Part shown: piece after piece, positions 9,787 to 18,472 of the stretch
Layout of the letters: every line of letters begins with the position of its first letter
Position numbering within the stretch: the first letter of the stretch is position 1
Source: Rhizobiales bacterium 62-47
GTDB taxonomy: Bacteria; Pseudomonadota; Alphaproteobacteria; Rhizobiales; Xanthobacteraceae
NCBI GenBank assembly: GCA_001899255.1
Contig: MKVX01000013.1
Location: forward strand, 124,001-188,000
Direction: 5' to 3'
Length of the DNA: 64,000 bases
The notes under the pieces: model-generated
The model's input: only the letters and a program-made list of their open reading frames with translations
Told to the model about the DNA's origin: nothing
Database searches by the model: none
Position numbers and translations under genes: made by a program

Positions 9787-11268
9787 TCAGTCGGTGATGA
9801 AGCCGTAGGTGCCGCGGTAGTTTCGGCCGGGCTGGACTCGTCCCGGCGCGCCGTAGATGCGATTGATGTTGCCCAGCAGGTCGGCTTGAGGATCGGACGC
9901 GGCGGCAAAGCCGTCATCCGGACGTGAAAGGTCTTTCTGTGCCACGGCGCGGACGATGTACGGCGTCACCAGAATCATCAGTTCGGTGTTGCGATTGACA
10001 TAATCGCGGCTGCGGAACAGCGTACCCAGCACGGGGATCTGCGACATACCTGGCAAACCGTTGATGGCCTGCTTGGTTTGATCCGAGATCAGGCCAGCCA
10101 TCGCCATCGAGCCGCCCGAGGGAATCTCCAACGTGGTGTCGGCACGGCGTGTCTTGATCGAGGGCACGGTCAGCGAGTTGACGGTGTTGTTGGTCACCGC
10201 CTGCGACAGGGTGATCGAGTTGTCGTTGGACAGTTCCGACACTTCCGTCATCACACGCAGGCTGATGCGGCCTTCGTTCAGCACCATCGGCGTGAAGTTG
10301 AGCGAAATGCCGAACTTCTTGAAGCTGATCTGCGTGGTACAGACATGGGTAGTCGGGTCGCAGGAATATCCTGCCGGCACCGGGAATTCACCGCCCGATA
10401 TGAATGTCGCGGACTCGCCGGAAATCGCGGTCAGATTCGGCTCGGCCAGCGTGCGAACCACGCCGGCGCTTTCCATCGCCCGCAATGTCGCGGTCACCGC
10501 CGGAACGCCGTTGACGCCGCCGAATGAGCCGGCAAGCGAGTTGCTCGCGACCAGCGGACGGCCATAGGCGGTGAATGGATTCGCATTGGTGAAATTCACC
10601 ACCGCGGTGCCGTAGCTCATGCTCGCAGTGAGGTCGATACCCAGTTGCTTGACGATGTCGCGCTGAACTTCGGCGACCGTCACCTTCAGCATCACCTGAT
10701 CGCGGCCGCGCACGCTGATGCTGTTGATGATGTTCTCGGCCTTGCCCACCAGACGAGTGGCGAGGTCGCCAGCCTGCTGGGCTTCGCCCGGGCTCGACAC
10801 CGATCCGGTCAGCATCACGCCGTCGCCGAGGCCTTCGACCTGGATATTGGCGCCGGGCAGCGTCTGCTTCAATGCGGCGCGCAGACCGTTGAGGTCGCGC
10901 GTTACCGCGATGTCATAGGCGGAGATCTGTTGGCCGGACGCGTCGAAGAAGATGATATTGGTCTGACCGACTGCGGCGCCGATGATGTAGGCGCGCTGCG
11001 CGGAGCGGATCACGGCGTTGGCGATCTTGGGATCGGCGACCAACACGTCTTTGACGTCGCGCGGCAGATCGATCACGATTGATTTGCCGACACCGAGCGC
11101 CAGGAAGCGCGCATTCAGTTTGCCCGCGGACGCCTCACCCGCAATCTGACGGTCGGCGGCGCGCACCGGCGTCAGGATCGGGTTCAGTGTCAGCGCGGCC
11201 ACACCTGCGAATGACAGGGCCTGAATCAGTGTGGCCCTTATCAATCCTCGATTCGCCCGGCACTTCAT
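9787..11268 (-). CDS. cpaC: Tad pilus secretin CpaC/RcpA
   Basis: 493 residues from the ATG at 11268, which has AAGGA 8 bases upstream; an upstream in-frame GTG at 11289 overlapping cpaB is less likely. A signal peptide ends near the AAD motif. It is followed by the pilus N-terminal domain (about 45-120), a BON-like segment (about 120-190) and the secretin domain (about 230-425, ending with a typical VPVLGTLFRS). It forms the outer-membrane ring through which the Flp pilus passes. Confidence 0.93.
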   Translation of the reverse strand: MKCRANRGLIRATLIQALSFAGVAALTLNPILTPVRAADRQIAGEASAGKLNARFLALGVGKSIVIDLPRDVKDVLVADPKIANAVIRSAQRAYIIGAAVGQTNIIFFDASGQQISAYDIAVTRDLNGLRAALKQTLPGANIQVEGLGDGVMLTGSVSSPGEAQQAGDLATRLVGKAENIINSISVRGRDQVMLKVTVAEVQRDIVKQLGIDLTASMSYGTAVVNFTNANPFTAYGRPLVASNSLAGSFGGVNGVPAVTATLRAMESAGVVRTLAEPNLTAISGESATFISGGEFPVPAGYSCDPTTHVCTTQISFKKFGISLNFTPMVLNEGRISLRVMTEVSELSNDNSITLSQAVTNNTVNSLTVPSIKTRRADTTLEIPSGGSMAMAGLISDQTKQAINGLPGMSQIPVLGTLFRSRDYVNRNTELMILVTPYIVRAVAQKDLSRPDDGFAAASDPQADLLGNINRIYGAPGRVQPGRNYRGTYGFITD

Positions 11269-11285
11269 ATCGTTGGTCCTTCCGG

Positions 11286-12077
11286 TCACTGCCGTGTCGT
11301 TGCCCTGGTGGTCACGCCGTAGCGGACGATGTTGATGCTGTCGCGCCGGCCGCTCTGTTCGTCGCTGCTGACGACAACGCTCGCGTCGGCGAGGCTTCGC
11401 AAAGCGAGGGTAATGGTGCCGCTCTGGCGAGCGCGCGCCAGCGTTTCAGCCTGATCCGGCTTCAGCTCGAGCGTTGCCGTCTTGCCGACAACGGAGTTCT
11501 GGCCGTCCTTTTCACGCGGTGACTGGTCGATGGCCAGCACGCGTACATTGCTCAGGAGAATTTCGGAGCGAACGGTCTCGCCGCCGTTGTTTTGATCCGC
11601 GTTCTTCTCGCGCCGGGAGAGAATGACGTCGACGCGATCGTTCGGAAGGATGAAGCCACCCGCGCCGGTTTCCGGGGAAATATCGGTGGAAATCGCACGC
11701 ATGCCCGCTGGCAGCACGGCAGCCATGAAGCCGGCGCCGTTGGCCTGCACCAGCTTGGTCTCGCGAATCGGCTCTCCGCTGACGAACGGTGAACGCGCGA
11801 TCGATCCGACCAGCTTGGTCGTCGCATCGGGATTCTTGTCACGTCGAATGAAACTGTCGCTCACGGTTGCCGCGGGCCATGTCTGCCATTGCAACTCGCT
11901 GGCTCCGACGGCTTGCCCAAGCGGGATATCGGCCTTGGCGACCAGGACATCGACGGTCTGCATCTGGGCAGTCTGGGGCGCGATGACCGGTTTATGATCC
12001 GAGCCGCTGGCAAGATAGGCAGCGACGCCGCCTGCACCGACAGCAATCGTCAGGACAACAATGCGTGCGGTATTCAT
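11286..12077 (-). CDS. cpaB: Tad pilus assembly protein CpaB/RcpC
   Basis: 263 residues from the ATG at 12077 (MNTARIVVLT); an in-frame ATG 18 bases upstream is possible. An N-terminal membrane anchor (about 4-22) precedes a SAF domain (about 45-110, with ADIPLGQAVGASELQW) and a CpaB/RcpC C-terminal domain containing ILPNDRVDVILSRR. This periplasmic protein associates with the secretin. Translation probably couples to cpaC just downstream. Confidence 0.9.
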   Translation of the reverse strand: MNTARIVVLTIAVGAGGVAAYLASGSDHKPVIAPQTAQMQTVDVLVAKADIPLGQAVGASELQWQTWPAATVSDSFIRRDKNPDATTKLVGSIARSPFVSGEPIRETKLVQANGAGFMAAVLPAGMRAISTDISPETGAGGFILPNDRVDVILSRREKNADQNNGGETVRSEILLSNVRVLAIDQSPREKDGQNSVVGKTATLELKPDQAETLARARQSGTITLALRSLADASVVVSSDEQSGRRDSINIVRYGVTTRATTRQ

Positions 12078-12203
12078 ACGCTTCACTTTCCACATTACGC
12101 CGCGACGCGGATGTCGCTGTAACGGGAGTTGAGCAGTTATTCGTCAAAGCATGGTTAATGAGGCGTATCTAAATGACATTAACGAGGTGTTTCTTGCGCC
12201 TCG

Positions 12204-12728
12204 TCAGCCCGCGATGAAACGGGAGAGATCGACCATCTTGATCCAGGGGGTATCCGGGTAAACGATGAGCGCGCCGATCGCGAGGGCAATACCGTAGGGG
12301 ATACCCGTCTCGTTGTGGTGCAGCCGGAGCAGCCAGGGTTGGCCGGCAAGCACATAGGGTAAAGGCCAGCGCCGGAATTCGATCAGCAACAGCGTCAGCG
12401 CTCCGCCGAAGACAGATGCATAGAGCAGGAAGTCGAGCAGGTGGGCAAAGCCGAACCAGAGTGCGATCGCCGAGGCCATCTTGGCGTCACCGCCGCCCAT
12501 CCAGCCCATCGCAAAGCAGAAGAACGTCACTGCAAGCACGGCGCCGGCGGCTCCGAGATGAAGCAGTACATCGAAGAGGCCCATCCCGCCGGCGGCGGCC
12601 AGCACGGCGAAGCCGAGCACCAGCAGGAGCGAAACCCGGTTGGAGATGGTCATGGTGAACAGGTCGCTCGCTGCGGCGAACGCCATCAGTGCCGGGAACA
12701 GCAGCAGACGAACGAGATCGAATACCAT
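12204..12728 (-). CDS. cpaA: Prepilin peptidase CpaA/TadV
   Basis: 174 residues, mostly hydrophobic with about five to six membrane helices. It has the two aspartates of type IV prepilin peptidases: one near residue 22 in AAASDLFTMTISN and one in the GGGDAKM motif around 93-99. It lacks the N-terminal methylase domain, as expected of the TadV class. It processes the Flp prepilin and probably the TadE-like pseudopilins. A strong terminator lies between it and the pilin gene upstream, so it is probably expressed well below the pilin. Confidence 0.93.
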   Translation of the reverse strand: MVFDLVRLLLFPALMAFAAASDLFTMTISNRVSLLLVLGFAVLAAAGGMGLFDVLLHLGAAGAVLAVTFFCFAMGWMGGGDAKMASAIALWFGFAHLLDFLLYASVFGGALTLLLIEFRRWPLPYVLAGQPWLLRLHHNETGIPYGIALAIGALIVYPDTPWIKMVDLSRFIAG

Positions 12729-12854
12729 GCGTGCGAGCCTTTAACCGTTTGTACGTCCGGTGGCAGCAAACAAACTAGCCGCCAGGAATGAACAATCGGG
12801 AAACGGCGCTTTCGATCCGATCGGCGGGGAATGTGATCGGATCCAGCATCCGCA

Positions 12855-12892
12855 AAAGAAAGGGAGGCCTCGGTAACCCGAAGCCTCCCGCT
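12855..12892 (-). terminator. Intrinsic terminator after the Flp pilin gene
   Basis: On the minus strand, GGGAGGC pairs with GCCTCCC (12862-12889) around a loop that can itself fold, followed by CTTTCTTTTG. It lies about 55 bases after the pilin stop and before cpaA. It would limit most transcripts to the pilin. Confidence 0.75.
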
Positions 12893-12943
12893 GATATCGC
12901 GCAGATCGGCGCTGAAATGGGCTGCCGACCCGAGATAAAAGGC

Positions 12944-13117
12944 TTACTGGGTGGTGTTCATGCCCGAGTTGATGTTGGTGAAGGTGCTCTTCACCGAACC
13001 GCCGAGGGTGTTGACGATGGTGATGATCGCCAGGGCGATACCGGCAGCAATCAGACCGTATTCAATCGCGGTGGCGCCCGACTCATCCTTGGCAAAACGC
13101 TTAACGAGGCTCTTCAT
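12944..13117 (-). CDS. flp: Flp/Fap-type major pilin
   Basis: 57 residues from the ATG at 13117. The in-frame ATG 12 bases upstream is part of the GGAG Shine-Dalgarno, which sits at the right distance from 13117. A short basic leader (MKSLVKRFAKDESG) ends at the prepilin cleavage site before ATAIEYGLIAAGIALAI, the Flp motif with the invariant Glu-Tyr. A hydrophobic core and a short polar C terminus follow. The product polymerises into the adhesive Flp pilus after cleavage by CpaA. Confidence 0.95.
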   Translation of the reverse strand: MKSLVKRFAKDESGATAIEYGLIAAGIALAIITIVNTLGGSVKSTFTNINSGMNTTQ

Positions 13118-13623
13118 ATGAAACTCCATGTGTGCACGTGGCTGTCGAACTTTGCGTTTGGTCTAAACGGCGTTCTCAGCACCGTGACCATGGCGGGAAC
13201 CTAGTCCGAGAAAATTGCAGCGCAGTTAATTCGATTGCAGAAACACCGGTATAATGGGCTCTTCTTGCAGACGGTAAACTTCGACTTAAAGCGATTGCGT
13301 TTATCTCAGTATTTCTGAAGCCGCTTCGAACGGCCCGCAGAGGCGACGGTGGGAACGGTGTGGCGAAGGTCGTGCATCCTGCTAACCGTTGCTCGCAGCG
13401 GTATTTTTAGCGGGTGCGAGCGATACGCTTTGCCTGGAGATCTCTTGGTCAGGCACACGGATGTGACAGACGTTCAGCGGAGCTTGAAGACGCGACGCCG
13501 CCCCGGCGTGGCAGCTCCGCTGCGTTTGTAGTTCGTTCATGAATTAACGGCATATTTGCCATGTCAGGTGTCAGCACTGTTCTACGTCGCGTCCGCCGAC
13601 CTGTGATCGTCCCGAGGTAGTCT
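13118..13623. other. 506-base gene-free region between the pilin gene and the divergent pilus genes
   Basis: It must hold the pilin promoter on the minus strand and probably that of the divergent CpaC N-domain gene. The only consensus-like element I can point to is TATAAT at 13250-13255 on the plus strand, which has no good -35 box at the right spacing. Short open frames here show neither the codon bias nor the ribosome sites of neighbouring genes. The low GC content of 13215-13330 is typical of a regulatory region. Confidence 0.5.
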
Positions 13624-14127
13624 ATGCCGTTCAGGGTTTTGCAAACTGTCATGCGCTGGTCGCTCCAGGCGGTATCCGCTGTCGCGATCGTTTGGACGGT
13701 GCTGGGGACGTCAGGTGTCCAGGCCGGCGAGACCGTGACCGTCAACGTCGATCAGGCCAAGCTGATCAAGTTGACCGGGCGCGTGGCGACGCTGGTGGTC
13801 GGCAACCCCTTGATCGCCGACGTGGCGCTGCAGCCCGGCGGCGTTGTTGTTGTGACCGGCAAGGGATACGGCGCAACCAACGTCATCGCGATGGATCGCA
13901 GCGGTGAGGTGCTCGAGGACCGCATCATCCAGGTTAAGGGCCCGACAGAAGAACTCGTGACCGTTTATCGCGGCGTCGAGCGCGAAACCTACACCTGTCA
14001 GCCGATTTGCCAGCGCCGCGTGACGCTTGGCGACGGCGCGGGCTATTTCAAGTCGACCATGGACCAGGCCGATACCTGGAGTAGCAACGCTGCCTCCGGC
14101 GGCGGCACGGGCGGAAAATCAAACTGA
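13624..14127 (+). CDS. Stand-alone pilus-assembly N-terminal domain protein (CpaC N-domain-like), secreted
   Basis: 167 residues. The signal peptide ends near VQAGETVTV. Residues about 38-105 match the T2SS/T3SS pilus N-terminal domain also present at the front of CpaC (AKLIKLTGRVATLVVGNPLIADV, shown here only in part by LIKLTGRVATLVVGNP). No secretin domain follows. A short tail has a Cys pair (TCQPICQRR, about residues 123-131) and a Gly/Ser-rich end. It probably acts in the periplasm with the Tad secretin, perhaps as an accessory ring subunit. It is divergent from the pilin operon and precedes two TadE-like genes. Confidence 0.8.
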   Translation: MPFRVLQTVMRWSLQAVSAVAIVWTVLGTSGVQAGETVTVNVDQAKLIKLTGRVATLVVGNPLIADVALQPGGVVVVTGKGYGATNVIAMDRSGEVLEDRIIQVKGPTEELVTVYRGVERETYTCQPICQRRVTLGDGAGYFKSTMDQADTWSSNAASGGGTGGKSN

Positions 14128-14333
14128 TCGGCGTTTTGTTATGAGGTCGCCGCCCGGACGTCCGTCGTCTTGGCCGTGGGCCCTTCGCCCGTTGTCCGAA
14201 CCGCCGTCGGCGACCCGGTTAATTTTCTCTTAATGCCTCCCGGCATTCTGTCTCGATGTCGCGAAACACTTCGACAATGACTTTCGGCTAAAGCTTGGCG
14301 GTAGATAGTTCCTGCCGGTTCAAGGGCCCGTCG

Positions 14334-14903
14334 ATGTCGCTGTCATCGCTTTTCAAAACCACCAGGGTCACCAAGCATCGGGTCGGCAAGTTTGGACGTG
14401 ACCGCAAAGGTTCCGCTGCGGTCGAGTTCGCTTTGGTAGCGCCGATTTTCTTCGCTTTGCTGTTTGCCGTTCTGGAAACCGGTTTCGTCTTTTTCGCGGG
14501 GCAGACATTGGAGACGGTGACGCAGGATGTGGCGCGTCTGGTGATGACAGGGCAGGCGCAGAATATCGGCTACACCCAAGTGCAGTTCAAAGACGAAGTC
14601 TGCAAGCGCCTGACGATGTTGTTCGATTGCAAGAATGGCATCTACGTCGATGTGCAGAGTTTTCCATCGTTCACGTCAGTGACCATTCCCGATGCCATCG
14701 ATGCCAACAAGCATTTCATTCCCACGATGCAGTACAAGCCGGGCAACGCCTGTGATGTCGTGGTGATGCGGATGTTTTATCAGTGGCCGCTCTATGTGAC
14801 CGGTCTCGGATACGACATGTCGAATATCGCTGGAAACAAGCGTCTGCTGATCGCTACGGCTGCATTCCGGAACGAGCCCTACGGGACAGCATCATGTACC
14901 TGA
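14334..14903 (+). CDS. TadE-like pseudopilin
   Basis: 189 residues from the ATG at 14334; a TTG in frame at 14295 is less likely. A basic leader ends at GSAAVEFALVAPIFFALLF, the TadE signature with the invariant Glu five residues after the cleavage Gly, followed by a membrane helix. The C-terminal domain has several cysteines (DEVCKRL, LFDCKNG, GNACDV, TASCT). TadE-like proteins are minor pseudopilins processed by the TadV/CpaA peptidase. The stop overlaps the next gene by 10 bases. Confidence 0.88.
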   Translation: MSLSSLFKTTRVTKHRVGKFGRDRKGSAAVEFALVAPIFFALLFAVLETGFVFFAGQTLETVTQDVARLVMTGQAQNIGYTQVQFKDEVCKRLTMLFDCKNGIYVDVQSFPSFTSVTIPDAIDANKHFIPTMQYKPGNACDVVVMRMFYQWPLYVTGLGYDMSNIAGNKRLLIATAAFRNEPYGTASCT

Positions 14904-15475
14904 TGTGTGCTGAATACTTGCGGTGTCGTATGCGTCGCCTGCGGCTAAACCTGCTGGGCGACAACAGCGGCCTTGCCGCCGTCGAGTTCGCGATGATCCT
15001 GCCGTTGATGCTGGTGATGTTCTTCGGCACGATCGAAGTGACATCCGGTGTTGCGGTCAATCGCAAGGTGACGATTGTCACGCGCACGCTGTCGGATCTG
15101 ACGTCGCAAGCGTCCTCGGTCACCGACGCGCAGTTGGCGAATTTCTTCGCGGCGAGCGCAGCAATCATGACGCCGTATTCGGCCACGCCGGTGCGCGCGA
15201 CGGTCTCGCAGGTCAAGGTTGACGGCATTACTCTCAAAGCGACGATTGTCTGGAGCAAGGGTGCCAAGCCGCATGGCGTTGGCGATACCGTGACCGTGCC
15301 GGACGGTCTCAAGCCGGTGGCGCCTGCGGCCGATATTTACCTGATCTGGAGCGAAGTCAGCTATCTGTTCAAGCCGCTGTCGCACTACACTGTCACCGAC
15401 GTCAATCTGAGCGATCAGACCTATACGCGGCCGCGTCAGTCGGCCTGTGTGATGTACAATAACACGGCCTGCTAG
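14894..15475 (+). CDS. TadE-like pseudopilin, second copy
   Basis: 193 residues from the ATG at 14894, inside the end of the preceding gene. The leader ends at SGLAAVEFAMILPLMLVMFFG, again with the TadE Glu and one membrane helix. The remainder is a periplasmic domain about 140 residues long with a Cys pair at the end (SACVMYNNTAC). It is much shorter than a TadG with a vWA domain, so it is better called TadE- or TadF-like. Coupled to the preceding gene and presumably part of the same minor-pilin complex. Confidence 0.85.
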   Translation: MYLMCAEYLRCRMRRLRLNLLGDNSGLAAVEFAMILPLMLVMFFGTIEVTSGVAVNRKVTIVTRTLSDLTSQASSVTDAQLANFFAASAAIMTPYSATPVRATVSQVKVDGITLKATIVWSKGAKPHGVGDTVTVPDGLKPVAPAADIYLIWSEVSYLFKPLSHYTVTDVNLSDQTYTRPRQSACVMYNNTAC

Positions 15476-15650
15476 CCGGCGACGCTCTCCGATCGATCCT
15501 GCTCTTTCAGACGCGGCATCCTCGGGCTGTCTGCTGTGAGGCGTCGCTCGTTCAATTCCAGTTCTTGGCGCAGAAGATCGTTCGGATTCCGACATAACAT
15601 ACATGGCCTTGCAGACCACTTACGTCGGCCTGCGAGGGCGCCAAACGACA

Positions 15651-15675
15651 AAGGCCGCGCTGCGAGCGCGGCCTT
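15651..15675 (-). terminator. Intrinsic terminator of cspA
   Basis: An 11-bp perfect stem (15651-15661 with 15665-15675) and a GCG loop. On the minus strand it is followed by TGTCGTTTGG, a modest T-rich tail. It lies about 60 bases after the cspA stop. Confidence 0.7.
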
Positions 15676-15737
15676 CTCACAAACCGCGAGGGTCTGCGTC
15701 TTTCTTCGTATCGCGGCGTCAGCCGCGAGAAGCTGCG

Positions 15738-15944
15738 TCAGCCAGCGGCGCGGAGGTTATCCGCCGACGACTTACCCGAGCGGCGATCGGCAACGATTTC
15801 GTAGCTGATCTTCTGGCCTTCACGCAGCGTTCCAAGTCCGGCACGCTCGACGGCGCTGATGTGCACGAACACGTCGTTGCCACCGTCGTCGGGCTGGATG
15901 AAGCCATAACCTTTGGTTGCGTTAAACCACTTCACGGTTCCCAT
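15738..15944 (-). CDS. cspA: Cold shock protein, CspA family
   Basis: 68 residues, a single cold-shock (OB-fold) domain. Starting at ATG 15944 the protein begins [16 protein letters not shown] and contains DVFVHISA, i.e. the RNP1 and RNP2 nucleic-acid-binding motifs. It is an RNA/ssDNA-binding chaperone. Same strand as infA and a DEAD-box helicase upstream, with a 279-base gap that could carry a long leader as in other cold-shock mRNAs. Confidence 0.93.
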   Translation of the reverse strand: MGTVKWFNATKGYGFIQPDDGGNDVFVHISAVERAGLGTLREGQKISYEIVADRRSGKSSADNLRAAG

Positions 15945-16183
15945 GCTCACGGGATAGTCCCTTCTCAAAAAAATATAGTCGAAACCCATAGTTTATGGGC
16001 TGGTGGCATCGAATTTTTGGAAGGGTCGTCAGCGTCTAAACCGGCTGCACCGGTAGTTAGCGAATGTCGTCCGGCCGAAAATCGATCCCGATATATTATT
16101 CGAAAGTAGGCCCTAAAACAATCCTGACGCGCATGTTTTTTAATGCGTGCCGTTATGCAATCTCAAGTTGTAAAATGGGTCGA

Positions 16184-16207
16184 TTTCGGGAGTATTTTCT
16201 CCCGAAA
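16184..16207. terminator. Hairpin after infA
   Basis: Perfect 9-bp stem TTTCGGGAG/CTCCCGAAA around a six-base loop, 17 bases past the infA stop. Neither strand has a strong T-run after it, so it may be an attenuating hairpin or mRNA 3' stabiliser rather than an efficient terminator. Confidence 0.5.
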
Positions 16208-16223
16208 ATTGCCCTATCGCGGC

Positions 16224-16505
16224 TTAGCGGCGGCGGAACTGGCCGCGCGGGGGTGTGCCACGCGGTGCGCCAGTGCCCGGACGCTCGTCCTTGTGGCGGA
16301 AGATCAACCGTCCCTTTTCAAGGTCGTAAGGCGACATTTCAATCGTTACCCGGTCGCCCGCCAGGGTCTTGATACGGTTCTTCTTCATCTTGCCGGCGGT
16401 GTAAGCGACGATCTCATGCCCCGCGTCGAGTTGCACGCGGTAGCGTGCATCCGGAAGGATTTCGGTCACCAGTCCTTCAAACTGGATCAGCTCTTCTTTG
16501 GCCAT
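16224..16505 (-). CDS. infA: Translation initiation factor IF-1 with basic C-terminal extension
   Basis: 93 residues. Residues 1-72 are a full S1-type OB fold typical of IF-1 ([13 protein letters not shown]..., [33 protein letters not shown]). IF-1 binds the 30S A site and helps start codon selection. Usual length is 72 residues; this one carries about 20 more, rich in Arg, Gly and Pro (ending PRGQFRRR). Similar longer IF-1 copies exist in this lineage beside a canonical one, so it may be a paralogue. It lies 24 bases downstream of the helicase gene, probably co-transcribed. Confidence 0.92.
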   Translation of the reverse strand: MAKEELIQFEGLVTEILPDARYRVQLDAGHEIVAYTAGKMKKNRIKTLAGDRVTIEMSPYDLEKGRLIFRHKDERPGTGAPRGTPPRGQFRRR

Positions 16506-16529
16506 GGTTCTCTCCAGATCGACAGATCG

Positions 16530-17939
16530 TCAGCGTTGCGGCTGCCGGTTGCGTTTGTTCTGCGGCGGACGGCTTTCCCGATGCAAGAAAGCGACGCCCT
16601 GCATTGATTCACCCTTGCCGCCCTGCGAGGAGCGGACGGGGTCTTGCCGGCCGGCTTCGTGCCGATTGGCCGACGGGGTGCCTCCACCGAAGCGGCGACG
16701 GCGGCGCGGCCCCTTCGACGCCGACGCGCCGTCGTTGCCACGGGCCTGATGGCCATGCGGTCCGTTGCGGCCGCCACGGTTTTGTGCGGGAGCCGGCGTT
16801 TCGCGATGGCCGGGCGTGCGGCGATCTTCTCTCGGCAGTGCCACCCGGATCAGTTTTTCGATGTCGCGGAGATAAGCTATTTCCTCGCCGGCGCAAAGCG
16901 AGATTGCGACCCCGTCCGCTCCGGCGCGGGCGGTTCGTCCGATGCGGTGGACGTAGGTTTCCGGCACGTTGGGGAGGTCGAAATTCACCACGTGGCTGAC
17001 GCCGTCGACGTCGATCCCGCGCGCTGCGATATCGGTGGCGACCAAGGTCCGTATCTCGCCGGTGCGGAAGGCTGCGAGCACGCGCTCGCGATAGTTTTGC
17101 GATTTGTTGCCGTGAATGGCGTCGGCCGTGATGCCGGCTTTGGCAAGACCTTTCACCACCTTGTCGGCGCCGTGTTTGGTCCGCGTAAAGACCAGCGCGC
17201 GGTTGACCTGCTCCTGCTTGAGGATCTGCGCCAGCGTTGCCGGTTTTGCAGCGTGATCGACTTGAATGATGCGCTGGGTGATGCGCTCGACCGTCGATGA
17301 CACCGGCGTGACCGCGACGCGCGCGGGATCGCGCAGCATCTGCTCGGCGAGGTCGGCAATGTCGCGCGGCATCGTCGCCGAGAAGAACAGCGTCTGCCGC
17401 TTGATCGGTAGCTTGGCGACGATCTTACGGATGTCGTTGATGAAGCCCATGTCGAGCATGCGGTCGGCTTCGTCGAGCACCAGGAATTCCACCTGATTGA
17501 GCTTGAGGCCGTTGCTCTGCACGAGATCGAGCAGGCGGCCGGGCGTCGCAACCATCACTTCGACACCCTGCATCACCGCGCGGACCTGACGGCCCATCGG
17601 CACACCGCCGATCGCCAAGGTCGAGCTCAGCCGGATGTGGCGGCCATAAGCATTGAAGCTGTCGAGGATCTGCCCGGAGAGTTCGCGCGTCGGGCTCAGC
17701 ACCAGGACGCGGCAGGCCTTGGGCTGCGGTCGAATGCGGTTCTCAAGCAGGCGGTGCAGGATCGGAAGTGCGAACGAGGCAGTTTTGCCGGTGCCGGTCT
17801 GGGCGATGCCGACGACATCGCGGCCGGCGAGTGCGAGAGGAATGGTTTGAGCCTGAATGGGCGTCGGCGTCTGATAATTCTCTTCCTGAAGAGCACGCAT
17901 AATGGGATCGGCGAGGCCGAAATCCTGAAAGGAGGTCAA
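16530..17939 (-). CDS. rhlE: DEAD-box ATP-dependent RNA helicase, RhlE type
   Basis: About 469 residues if started at TTG 17939 (then TSFQDFGLADPI, which matches the usual RhlE N terminus); in-frame ATGs at 17981 and 18143 would add poorly conserved residues. All motifs are present: Q motif (PTPIQAQTIP), AQTGTGKT, PTREL, TPGR, DEAD, SAT, ARGIDVD and HRIGRTARAG. The C-terminal 90 residues are basic and Arg/Gly-rich, an RNA-binding tail. It unwinds RNA during ribosome assembly or in the cold. Next to infA and cspA on the same strand. Confidence 0.9.
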   Translation of the reverse strand: MTSFQDFGLADPIMRALQEENYQTPTPIQAQTIPLALAGRDVVGIAQTGTGKTASFALPILHRLLENRIRPQPKACRVLVLSPTRELSGQILDSFNAYGRHIRLSSTLAIGGVPMGRQVRAVMQGVEVMVATPGRLLDLVQSNGLKLNQVEFLVLDEADRMLDMGFINDIRKIVAKLPIKRQTLFFSATMPRDIADLAEQMLRDPARVAVTPVSSTVERITQRIIQVDHAAKPATLAQILKQEQVNRALVFTRTKHGADKVVKGLAKAGITADAIHGNKSQNYRERVLAAFRTGEIRTLVATDIAARGIDVDGVSHVVNFDLPNVPETYVHRIGRTARAGADGVAISLCAGEEIAYLRDIEKLIRVALPREDRRTPGHRETPAPAQNRGGRNGPHGHQARGNDGASASKGPRRRRRFGGGTPSANRHEAGRQDPVRSSQGGKGESMQGVAFLHRESRPPQNKRNRQPQR

Positions 17940-18472
17940 AAGATTGGTCTTTCCATCAAAAAAGCAGGCACCCGGCGTCATTCGCCAGGGGCTCGCGAGA
18001 GGTGTCTGAGACACCCGCGTGCTTGGGGCGTCGGCTTTGGTTGGCTGAAGGGGCAAGCCAGAAGCCTTTGCAGGCTCAGAACACGCGGCTCGCAATGACC
18101 CGATGATTCTCAAGGTCGTAGCGTTCATATGGAACAGCAACACGGCGGATTCAAGGTGATTTATCTGTCAGGCGGCGACGCGGCACGGGGGTAATTCGCG
18201 GAACCATCGCGTCGTGCCCAAGTAGAACCGTGCTAATCTATTGAATTGTCTTTAATTTTGGCGGGTTCGCGCGACAATTCGCCTGCCGTCGTCGCGCGCG
18301 ATGCAACGCTCCCGTCGCGCTGGGATCATCATTGTTGACCGAACGACGTCAGCGCGGCCCAGCTCCGCCGATCCCTGGGCCCCATCCAGTGCTTGGACCC
18401 ATGGCGTGGCCCTGCAGAGTGCTCTAAGACTGCTCTCAACTCAAAACGCAGAACAAAAAGCGGGAGGATTTC
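17940..18472. other. Gene-free region upstream of the helicase gene and the monooxygenase gene
   Basis: The part up to 18143 is open in the helicase frame but its translation lacks domain features and is Ser/Pro-rich, so I treat it as leader. From 18144 to 18472 I see no gene, no clear terminator and no recognisable promoter motif. It should contain the divergent promoters of the helicase cluster and the ABM gene. Confidence 0.45.

Noticed and set aside
13250..13255. A consensus TATAAT upstream of the pilus accessory genes
   Set aside because: No acceptable -35 at 16-18 bases and the first downstream gene starts about 370 bases later, so I do not call a promoter.
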